From the NCBI RefSeq assembly GCF_015206885.1, contig NZ_JADEXY010000013.1, forward strand, positions 1 to 45,247: a DNA stretch of 45,247 nucleotides, read 5' to 3'. The DNA comes from Microcystis aeruginosa LEGE 91341 (GTDB taxonomy: Bacteria; Cyanobacteriota; Cyanobacteriia; Cyanobacteriales; Microcystaceae). Under the pieces are notes generated by a model. The model made no database searches, was not told the DNA's origin, and saw only the letters and a list, made by a program, of their open reading frames with translations. A program made the translations under genes and the position numbers. This document shows positions 17,936-26,252 of this stretch, one piece after another; positions within the stretch are counted from its first letter, which is position 1; each line of letters opens with the position of its first letter.

Positions 17936-18067
17936 TTAGGCATTTTCCAGGTCTGATAATAGTTCTTCTTCTGTTAAGTCAATTATCCCCACGCCAAAAT
18001 CGGTCAATCTCAATAAAAAATTAACCCTATCCACTCCTAATAAATTGGCAGCCATACCCGATGAAAT
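17936..18067 (-). pseudogene. C-terminal relic of a UPF0175 (antitoxin-like) gene
   Basis: The minus strand reads ISSGMAANLLGVDRVNFLLR followed by LTDFGVGIIDLTEEELLSDL and ENA stop. This matches the ending of UPF0175 family proteins, small DNA-binding antitoxin-like proteins with an A-x-x-LG(I/V)-R-x-x-F helix and a DLT-x-EEL ending. The frame has no upstream half and no ribosome binding site, and no PIN-type toxin is nearby. I read it as a decayed toxin-antitoxin remnant. Confidence 0.6.
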
Positions 18068-18112
18068 AAGTAGCTGGTTATAATTAAATTAAAAATGGAT
18101 TTTAGGTTCGAT

Positions 18113-18142
18113 CCCCCCTTAATCCCCCCTTAATAAGGGGGG
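18113..18142. repeat. CCCCCCTTAAT direct repeat and hairpin
   Basis: Two CCCCCCTTAAT units followed by AAGGGGGG. The second unit can form an 8-bp GC-rich stem with a 3-base loop. It is a short dispersed type common in cyanobacterial intergenic DNA. Confidence 0.55.
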
Positions 18143-18322
18143 CATCTGATAATTTTTAACGCCTACCTACTTAGGTTTCATCTCAAAGAGTTTTACTACC
18201 ATAGATCAGGTTGCTTCTCTCTCGAATTACTCTCGTGTTTTTTGAAGAAAGTTGGGTAAATTTTCAGGATAATTTATGGTGAGTTGTAAAGTCATCTATC
18301 GTGCTATATTTATCTAATTTTT

Positions 18323-18362
18323 CTAGGTTGGATTTCACCTAGTTTAGCTCAATCCAACCTAG
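18323..18362 (-). terminator. Hairpin downstream of the M16 gene
   Basis: A perfect 12-bp stem CTAGGTTGGATT/AATCCAACCTAG with a 16-base loop, six bases beyond the M16 stop codon. On the minus strand it is followed by only a short AT-rich run, so it may be an RNA-stabilising hairpin. Confidence 0.65.
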
Positions 18363-18368
18363 ATTTAT

Positions 18369-19817
18369 TTATAGTTGTGTGATGGTGACATCAACAGTTT
18401 TAACCGTAGTTCCCAAACTGGATAAGGGAGGTTGAATTTCCTGTTCATTACCCACCACAAGAGTCACAATTTGATTCGGTTGTAGATATTGTTGGGCCAC
18501 TCGTTGAATATCGGCAATTGTCACCCCTTTTACCGCTTGTTGATAACGGAAGATAAAATCTTGGGGATAACCATAGTATTCATAGGTCATCAATCGCGAT
18601 AAATTTTGACCAGGTTTCTCAAACTTAAAAACAAAAGAATTGAGAATAGCATTTTTAGCGTCTTCTAATTCTTTGGCAGTAACGGGTTGATTGCGAAGGC
18701 GCTCAATTTCGCCTAAAATTGCCTTAATAAAAGGTACTGTAGCATCGGTGCGAGTTTGACCTCCGGCAATAAATAAACCGGGATAATCATAACGACTATT
18801 CCAGACACCATAGACAGAATAAGCTAATCCTTGACGGGAGCGCACTTCATTAAATAAACGACCACCAAAACCGCTTAAAATCTCATTTAATACCGTTAAA
18901 GCGGGATAGTCAGGACTATCCAAACGACCCCCAAGATGACCTAATAAAACGCTACTCTGGGTTAATTGAGGTTGATTGACAACAAAGACACCTTGAAGAT
19001 TTTTTTGGGTTGCCGAAGGGGTGACAATTTTAGGAGCAGTGGCGGGATTTTTCCAATCGCCAAAAGTCTTATTGATTAATGCTTTCATCGACGGAGAATC
19101 AAAATCACCGACAATCCCTAAAATTATTTGGTCGGGACGAACATAGGTGCGATAAAAATCGATTAAATCCTGACGGTCAATATTAGCTAAAGTGCTATAT
19201 TCTACAGTACGAGCGTAGGGGCTATTATCACCATAGATTAGCTTTTTAAACTCCCGACTAGCAATATCATCGGGATCATCATTACGTCGGGCAATTGCTC
19301 CTTTTTCCTGAACTTTAGCTAATTCCACTCTCTGATTTTCAAAAGCTGGGGAACGCAAAACCTCAGCAAAGAGATTAAAAACTGTTTCTAAATCTTCACT
19401 AAGGGTGCTAAAACTGGCAGTTCCATTGTTAAGATCGATCGAGGTTTCTACTAGGGCTGCTCTTTGTTCTAATAACTGATTTAAGACATTAGAAGGATGG
19501 TTTTCTGTGCCACCACTACGCAGCACGGTTCCAGTAATATCGGCTAATCCGACTTTTTCTCCGGATTCTAATCTTCCTCCCGTCCGAATCATCGCCGTAC
19601 CACTCACTAAAGGTAAGCTCCGATCCTCCATTAAATAAACCACCATCCCATTATCTAGTTGATAGCGCTCGTATTTTGGAACTGTAACTTCAGGAAGGGG
19701 AGGAAAATTTAAATCGGTAAAATGTCGCGGGGTTTGGGCAATTGCCGGGGAACGAAAAGCGAGGACACCTATCAGGGTGATCAGGATTAAACCTAGCCAT
19801 TGTAAGCGTTTTTTCAT
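18369..19817 (-). CDS. M16-family peptidase-like protein lacking the zinc motif
   Basis: A secreted member of the insulinase/processing-peptidase family. The ATG at 19817 is preferred to the one at 19904 because it opens directly with a signal peptide (MKKRLQWLGLILITLIGVLA, cleaved near AIAQ), giving 482 residues. The fold segments are present: MVVYLMEDRSLPLV near 50, then the LAYSVYGVW active-site loop near 345. The place where the inverzincin HxxEH motif normally sits reads GLADITGTVLRSGGT, so the zinc ligands and catalytic glutamate are missing. Such proteins usually act as the non-catalytic partner of an HxxEH-bearing subunit encoded nearby, but no such neighbour is in this window. A structural or chaperone role is inferred. 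Confidence 0.88.
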   Translation of the reverse strand: MKKRLQWLGLILITLIGVLAFRSPAIAQTPRHFTDLNFPPLPEVTVPKYERYQLDNGMVVYLMEDRSLPLVSGTAMIRTGGRLESGEKVGLADITGTVLRSGGTENHPSNVLNQLLEQRAALVETSIDLNNGTASFSTLSEDLETVFNLFAEVLRSPAFENQRVELAKVQEKGAIARRNDDPDDIASREFKKLIYGDNSPYARTVEYSTLANIDRQDLIDFYRTYVRPDQIILGIVGDFDSPSMKALINKTFGDWKNPATAPKIVTPSATQKNLQGVFVVNQPQLTQSSVLLGHLGGRLDSPDYPALTVLNEILSGFGGRLFNEVRSRQGLAYSVYGVWNSRYDYPGLFIAGGQTRTDATVPFIKAILGEIERLRNQPVTAKELEDAKNAILNSFVFKFEKPGQNLSRLMTYEYYGYPQDFIFRYQQAVKGVTIADIQRVAQQYLQPNQIVTLVVGNEQEIQPPLSSLGTTVKTVDVTITQL

Positions 19818-20729
19818 GATTTGAGTCAAAATTATCGAGAGGAATAGATAAGAGGGAGCAAAAGGCAAACCTGGCCGCTTTTTGCTTTTTACGGTAGTCC
19901 TCAAGAAGTAATGATGATAGAATAGTCGCTAAAAATCAAGTGTCTCTCCGCCATGCCTAATTGTCCAAAATTCCCTACGGATCGGGGAGATATAGTATTT
20001 TATCTATCACTATAATTCCTCTTTGGATTTATCATTACTTGTTTAGCACTACCAATTTCAATCAGATTCTTGAGTATTTTTCGTTCCCCCTACAAACCCA
20101 TTCTAAACTAGAGGTCGGCATTGCTGCTCTGGCAGCGCCCCGAGCATTCAAACTCTCGAACTAGCTTTTACAGAGACTCGAACCATCGACGCGCTGATAT
20201 TCTTGGATTCTCGGAGGCCATGGCCTTAACTTATTTGTCACTATAAGTCAAGCTTAACCTCTTAACTTATTGCCAAAAAAGCTTTATTTATTTTTTTCTG
20301 TTGGACCTTGCTCAATCAAGCGGTGCGGATAGCATCGTCTGGGGCTTGATATTGTTTGGTTTTAGCCTCAAGTTAAACTCTAGGACAAACATTGACGCTA
20401 CAATTTCAAAAATAGACCCATATATAGCGTTTCCTGTTCTCACGAGGTACATTGTTGATGGTAAAAAGTTTAATCAGCAGAAGTTTGACTATACCACACA
20501 GGTGTGAGAAACGCTATATGTAGTTGGGGAACCTTAAACCCAGATTTTCGGTAAAATCTGGAAGCTTTTAATTGAGCAGAAAATCTCCAGACGGCGAATG
20601 TTGGTAAAAACGAACCTCCTTGAGGAGTGGCAAGAGGCAGTGGAAGCTGATGGGCAAATCGCCATTCTGGGCCATTACCGACCTGAACAAGGAAATTACA
20701 GATTTTTTCAAGCTAGGATCAAAGATTTT
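19818..20729. other. Long gene-free interval upstream of glnA
   Basis: About 900 bases with short, unconvincing frames on both strands. It contains one copy of a 96-bp inverted-repeat element (20423-20518). A tRNA-like phrase near 20176-20200 does not fold into a tRNA. A perfect AGGCCATGGCCT palindrome lies near 20214. Confidence 0.55.
20423..20518. mobile_element. 96-bp TATAGCG element, copy 1
   Basis: Begins TATAGCGTTTC and ends GAAACGCTATA, a perfect 11-bp terminal inverted repeat. Its reverse complement aligns end to end, without gaps, with 22444-22539, which is also 96 bases. It has no coding capacity. It looks like a miniature inverted-repeat element inserted at a TA-type target. Confidence 0.75.
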
Positions 20730-20771
20730 GTATCGAAAAATACAAAAACGGTCAAAGTGACTGTTTAGGAT
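20730..20771 (+). promoter_or_regulatory. NtcA-activated glnA promoter
   Basis: GTA-N8-TAC at 20730-20743 matches the NtcA operator exactly. It is followed after exactly 22 bases by TAGGAT at 20766-20771, which fits the TAN3T -10 box. This is the canonical class II NtcA-dependent promoter layout, so glnA should be induced under nitrogen limitation. The transcript would have a leader of about 45 bases. Confidence 0.92.
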
Positions 20772-20821
20772 GGGTTTTTTGAGAAGCTTAAGAACCGATC
20801 CATACATCAAAGGAGTTTTCC

Positions 20822-22243
20822 ATGCCCGAAACGCCACAAGAAGTCTTGAAAATGATTCAGGACAAGAATATTAAGATTATTGACCTGAAATTTATTGATA
20901 TGCCTGGTATCTGGCAACATTGCTCGTTCTACTACGACCAAATCGATGAAAGCTCTTTCAGCGATGGTGTTGCCTTCGATGGTTCCAGTATTCGCGGTTG
21001 GAAAGCAATTAACGAATCCGATATGGCCATGGTTCCCGATCCTACCACTGCTTGGATCGATCCCTTCTACAAGGAACCTACCCTAAGCATGATCTGTAGC
21101 ATCAAAGAACCAAGAACCGGTGAATGGTATAGCCGTGATCCTCGCTCTATTGCTCAGAAAGCGATCGATTATCTGAGCAGTACCGGTTTAGGTGATACTG
21201 TATTTTTTGGACCAGAAGCAGAATTTTTCCTCTTTGATAGCGCTCGTTTTGACCAAACCGCCAACTCCGGCTATTATTACATGGATAGTGTCGAAGGTCG
21301 TTGGAATAGCGGTAAAGACGAAAAAGACGGAAATCTTGCCTATAAACCCGCCTACAAACAGGGTTATTTCCCCGTTAGTCCCACCGATACCTCTCAAGAT
21401 ATTCGCACGGAAATGCTCTTAACCATGGCCGACTGCGGAGTTCCCATCGAAAAACATCACCACGAAGTCGCTACCGGTGGTCAAAACGAGCTAGGGATTA
21501 AATTCTCTACCCTAGTACGGGCTGCCGATTACTTAATGACCTATAAATACTGCATTAAGAACGTGGCTAAGAAATACGGTAAAACCGTCACCTTTATGCC
21601 TAAACCCATCTTTGGTGATAACGGTTCTGGGATGCACGTTCACCAGTCTATCTGGAAAGATGGTCAACCCCTGTTTGCCGGGGATAAATACGCCGGACTT
21701 AGCCAAATGGCACTGTACTATATCGGTGGGTTGCTTAAACATGCTCCCGCGCTCTTAGCTTTAACTAACCCCACCACCAACTCCTACAAGCGTCTCGTCC
21801 CCGGTTTTGAGGCCCCAGTAAACCTGGCCTACTCCCAAGGTAATCGCTCCGCTTCGATTCGGATTCCTTTATCGGGAAGCAACCCGAAAGCTAAACGTTT
21901 AGAATTCCGTTGTCCTGACGCGACTTCTAACCCCTACCTCGCTTTTGCAGCCATGCTCTGTGCTGGTATCGATGGGATTAAAAATCAAATTGAACCGGGA
22001 GAACCTCTCGATGTGGATATCTACGAACTCAGTCCCGAAGAATTGTCAAAAATCCCCTCTACCCCCGGTTCTCTAGAAGCAGCTCTAGAAAGTCTCGAAA
22101 AAGATCACGCTTTCTTGACTGATTCTGGTGTTTTTACCGAAGACTTTATCCACAACTGGATCACCTACAAACTCGATAACGAAGTTAACCCGATGCGCTT
22201 ACGTCCCCACCCCTACGAGTTCTCTCTCTACTACGATGTCTAA
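20822..22243 (+). CDS. glnA: Glutamine synthetase, type I
   Basis: Condenses ammonium and glutamate with ATP to glutamine, the entry point of nitrogen into metabolism. The 473-residue protein is full-length GSI. It shows the N-terminal [13 protein letters not shown] beta-grasp segment and the latch region, [12 protein letters not shown] near 128-140, the [11 protein letters not shown] metal/glutamate motif near 266, the [12 protein letters not shown] motif near 340, and [16 protein letters not shown] near 360. Upstream is a canonical NtcA promoter and downstream an intrinsic terminator, so it is a single-gene nitrogen-regulated unit. No inactivating-factor gene (gif) is next to it. Confidence 0.98.
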   Translation: MPETPQEVLKMIQDKNIKIIDLKFIDMPGIWQHCSFYYDQIDESSFSDGVAFDGSSIRGWKAINESDMAMVPDPTTAWIDPFYKEPTLSMICSIKEPRTGEWYSRDPRSIAQKAIDYLSSTGLGDTVFFGPEAEFFLFDSARFDQTANSGYYYMDSVEGRWNSGKDEKDGNLAYKPAYKQGYFPVSPTDTSQDIRTEMLLTMADCGVPIEKHHHEVATGGQNELGIKFSTLVRAADYLMTYKYCIKNVAKKYGKTVTFMPKPIFGDNGSGMHVHQSIWKDGQPLFAGDKYAGLSQMALYYIGGLLKHAPALLALTNPTTNSYKRLVPGFEAPVNLAYSQGNRSASIRIPLSGSNPKAKRLEFRCPDATSNPYLAFAAMLCAGIDGIKNQIEPGEPLDVDIYELSPEELSKIPSTPGSLEAALESLEKDHAFLTDSGVFTEDFIHNWITYKLDNEVNPMRLRPHPYEFSLYYDV

Positions 22244-22269
22244 GGTGTGATTGATTAATTATTAATCCT

Positions 22270-22297
22270 AGGGCAGGCTTTTGTCTGCCCTTTTTTT
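22270..22297 (+). terminator. glnA intrinsic terminator
   Basis: AGGGCAG/CTGCCCT stem with an 8-base loop followed by seven T, 26 bases after the glnA stop. Confidence 0.93.
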
Positions 22298-22311
22298 CCG
22301 AATCAGCAGGG

Positions 22312-22444
22312 GAATTATGAATTATGAATTATGAATTATGAATTATGAATTATGAATTATGAATTATGAATTATGAATTATGAATTATGAATTATGAATT
22401 ATGAATTATGAATTATGAATTATGAATTATGAATTATGAATTAT
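22312..22444. repeat. Perfect 19-unit GAATTAT array
   Basis: 133 bases made of exactly 19 identical GAATTAT heptamers, directly followed by the 96-bp element. Related but imperfect units resume after the element at 22540-22562. This suggests the element landed inside a longer array. Confidence 0.95.
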
Positions 22445-22539
22445 ATAGCGGTTCTCGCATCTGTGCGGCACACTTAAACCTTTGCTGATTAAGCTGTTCA
22501 GGATCGGGAATGTACCTCTTGTGAATCAGAAACGCTATA
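22444..22539. mobile_element. 96-bp TATAGCG element, copy 2
   Basis: The ends are TATAGCGGTTC and GAAACGCTATA (allowing one mismatch between the two ends). It aligns over its whole length with the reverse complement of 20423-20518 and shares the blocks TGCTGATTAA and AATGTACCTC. It sits between GAATTAT units. Confidence 0.75.
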
Positions 22540-22632
22540 AATTATGAATTATAAATTATGAATTGGGGAGTGCGGAGCAGCGGAGATGGGATAATAAATA
22601 AAAGCTGACCACTGAATACCCTCCAGAAACTA

Positions 22633-22672
22633 ATACTAAATCCGGTTATTAAAAACTGATTATTTATTCCCC
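22633..22672. repeat. 40-base repeat, ATACTAAATC family (copy 3, inverted)
   Basis: The reverse complement of the 14919 and 28971 copies with two mismatches. It is followed by CCTTTTG hexamer/heptamer units up to about 22702. Confidence 0.75.
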
Positions 22673-22783
22673 TTTGCCTTTTGCCTTTTGCCTTTTGCCT
22701 TCAGAAGCTGATAACCGCCTAATCAAACAACAATCTTAAGCTTGATCTCCTCAGTCGTCAACAGTGATACAATTGCCGTCATA

Positions 22784-24264
<1,481 letters not shown>

Positions 24265-24279
24265 AGGGAAGTTATGGGA

Positions 24280-24302
24280 AGGGCTGACTTGATTTCAGCC
24301 CT
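24280..24302. terminator. Hairpin between convergent thiC and lyase genes
   Basis: AGGGCTGA/TCAGCCCT, an 8-bp stem with a 7-base loop, placed 15 bases after thiC and about 50 bases before the end of the convergent gene. There is no long T tract on either side. Confidence 0.65.
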
Positions 24303-24351
24303 ATTCCTAGGATAAAAGTCAAAATTATGGGAATAGCCGCCATTTTTTTGA

Positions 24352-24891
24352 CTAATTGACCCGTTTTTCTAGATATTGACCGATCATCAATTCTTGGCCA
24401 GCGCGAGAGATAATAGTTTGTCGGGTGCGATATTGTTGACCGATAAGTTTAATTTCCTCTTCAAAGACAGAACCGGCGTATTCTGTTCTCAGACAGAGAG
24501 TAGAGGGGTTAGGAAAGGTATAAATGGCACTAACGGGTTTATCCGTCGCAAATCCCCGATCGCGATAGAGAATATTATCTAAAATACCGAATATAGTGGA
24601 ACCGTTGGAGGGTTTTTTACTCTGGGGACGGAGATAATTACTTTGCCAAGTCACTTCCGTGCCACCTAATAAAGTTGTATCTTCCAGATTATGTAAACGG
24701 GCCAGTTGAATTAATGATTCGCTGCCTTGGGGTAAATATTTAATCTCGATGGCACTGATAACTTCTTGGGGTTCCGTTTCTTGGGTGAGGGTGTAATAAC
24801 GTCTCTGGGATTGCCAGCGTCCTTCTGTCTGCTTAAAAAAGGCTAAAGCCAAAGTTTCTAGGGATAATTGGGCGGTTTGAATTAATGTCAT
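24352..24891 (-). CDS. Phycobiliprotein chromophore lyase, CpcS/CpeS type
   Basis: Attaches phycocyanobilin to a cysteine of phycobiliproteins for phycobilisome assembly. The ATG at 24891 (MTLIQTAQLSLETLALAFF) has AGGAAAGG about 9 bases upstream and gives 179 residues, the family length; the frame upstream to 24945 is unlike the family. Characteristic features are FFKQTEGRWQSQRRYYTL near residue 18-35, the VTWQSNY strand near 85, and the C-terminal FEEEIKLIGQQYRTRQTI with RAGQELMIGQYLEKRV, all typical of the lipocalin-like CpcS/CpcU/CpeS fold. I cannot tell CpcS from CpcU. No phycobiliprotein genes are nearby. Confidence 0.88.
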   Translation of the reverse strand: MTLIQTAQLSLETLALAFFKQTEGRWQSQRRYYTLTQETEPQEVISAIEIKYLPQGSESLIQLARLHNLEDTTLLGGTEVTWQSNYLRPQSKKPSNGSTIFGILDNILYRDRGFATDKPVSAIYTFPNPSTLCLRTEYAGSVFEEEIKLIGQQYRTRQTIISRAGQELMIGQYLEKRVN

Positions 24892-25269
24892 AGAAATAAA
24901 ACCTTTCCTGTTTTTTGGTAGAGCAGATTTGTTATCCTTTGTCAAGAGTTTGCCAGAGAATTGTTACACATCTTAATACAATTATAACTCTGCATGGAAA
25001 TTAAATGGGAGGGGTGTTGAGGGAGATAATTGGGAAAAAGCCGCACAGATACAGCAGTTACAGGGAAAAAAGGGAATAAGATTGCTAAAACCTGCCAGCT
25101 TATCCTAGTTACTTCCATTTACTCTTATCTATCGATTAATTCTGTCAAATTGGCTACAGTCAGGCCGAGGTTCTTCCCCCAACCCCTTTTTTACCTTTTA
25201 CTTTTCACCCGATCTGCCCGGTCTTGCTATTGTTAAAAATATAGAACCTCCGAACAAGGTCTCAACTCT
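24892..25269. other. Intergenic interval between lyase and nadK
   Basis: Divergent promoter region of about 375 bases. A 68-codon frame at 25030-25236 has no ribosome binding site and a biased, unconvincing composition. Nothing else is seen. Confidence 0.5.
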
Positions 25270-26190
25270 GTGCAGTTAAAACAAGTCATCATCGCTCATA
25301 AGGCCAACCATCCCCAAAGTAAAGCATGGGCGGAAAAATGCGCTAAACAGTTAGAAGCCCGTCAGTGTAAAGTTTTAATGGGACCCAGTGGCTTTAAAGA
25401 TAATCCCTATCCCGTATTTTTAGCCTCAGCATCGGGAAAAATCGACCTCGCCATCGTTTTGGGGGGAGATGGAACCATTTTAGCCGCCGCTCGCTATTTA
25501 GCTCAGGAAAACATTCCAATTCTAGCGGTGAATGTTGGCGGCCATCTGGGATTTTTAACGGAACCTTTGGAGATTTTCCAAGATACGGAGACAGTCTGGG
25601 AGCGTTTACAATCCGATCACTACGCGGTACAACAACGGATGATGTTAACGGCTAGGATCTATGAAGGGGATAAAAGAAACCCGCAGCCGGTGAGCGAGGC
25701 ATTTTATGCCCTGAATGAGATGTGTGTGAAACCTGCTAGTATCGATAGGATGCCCACCTCAATCCTCGAAATCGAAGTGGACGGGGAAATAGTAGATCAG
25801 TACCAAGGGGACGGTTTATTAGTGGCTACTCCCACGGGATCCACCTGTTACACCGCATCCGCTAATGGTCCGATTATACACCCCGGCATGGAAGCGATCG
25901 CTGTCACCCCGATTTGTCCCTTGAGTCTCTCCAGTCGGCCGATTGTCATTCCCCCGGCATCTCTGGTCAGTATTTGGCCTCTAGGAGACTACGAATTAAA
26001 TACTAAACTCTGGATGGATGGTGCTTTAGCCACTTCCATTTGGCCGGGGCAATGGGTGGGAGTTACCAAAGCCGAAAAATTCGCCCAATTTATTATCCTG
26101 CGGGAAAGCTATTCTTTTTATCAGACTCTACAGGAAAAATTGCAATGGGCTGGGGCAAGAATTCATTATGATGGCAATCGTCATAATTAG
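25270..26190 (+). CDS. nadK: NAD kinase
   Basis: Phosphorylates NAD to NADP using ATP or polyphosphate. The GTG at 25270 (VQLKQVIIAHKANHPQSKAW) is the first start and yields 306 residues, normal for bacterial NAD kinase. The diagnostic GGDGT motif (IVLGGDGTILAAARYLA) is near residue 63-75, NVGGHLGFLTE near 90, the catalytic-site NE motif ALNEM near 150, and YQGDGLLVATPTGSTCYTAS plus GPIIHPGM near 180-205. Cyanobacteria carry two NAD kinases and I cannot assign the paralogue. Confidence 0.94.
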   Translation: MQLKQVIIAHKANHPQSKAWAEKCAKQLEARQCKVLMGPSGFKDNPYPVFLASASGKIDLAIVLGGDGTILAAARYLAQENIPILAVNVGGHLGFLTEPLEIFQDTETVWERLQSDHYAVQQRMMLTARIYEGDKRNPQPVSEAFYALNEMCVKPASIDRMPTSILEIEVDGEIVDQYQGDGLLVATPTGSTCYTASANGPIIHPGMEAIAVTPICPLSLSSRPIVIPPASLVSIWPLGDYELNTKLWMDGALATSIWPGQWVGVTKAEKFAQFIILRESYSFYQTLQEKLQWAGARIHYDGNRHN

Positions 26191-26207
26191 GACTGGCTAA
26201 AGATTTT

Positions 26208-26243
26208 CTGGGGAAAGTGCCTGATTAGCTTGGTTTTCCCCAG
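26208..26243. terminator. Hairpin between convergent nadK and ATPase genes
   Basis: A 9-bp perfect stem CTGGGGAAA/TTTCCCCAG with an 18-base loop, 18 bases after nadK and just beyond the end of the convergent ATPase gene. It may serve both strands. Confidence 0.65.
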
Positions 26244-26252
26244 GATAGGGAA

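Larger units (their letters stand above)
17570..18368. other. Gene-free interval with relics and repeats
   Basis: About 800 bases upstream of ppsA and downstream of the M16 gene. It holds a UPF0175 relic (17936-18067), a C-rich hairpin (18113-18142) and the M16 terminator (18323-18362). The rest shows AT-rich DNA and a partial ATACTAAAT repeat near 17873. Confidence 0.6.

Noticed and set aside
20161-20230. A tRNA gene on the minus strand
   Set aside because: The phrase GGTTCGAGTCTC resembles a T-loop, but no T stem, anticodon arm or acceptor pairing can be built around it.
25030-25236. 68-codon ORF upstream of nadK
   Set aside because: Biased composition and no ribosome binding site; probably leader DNA of nadK.
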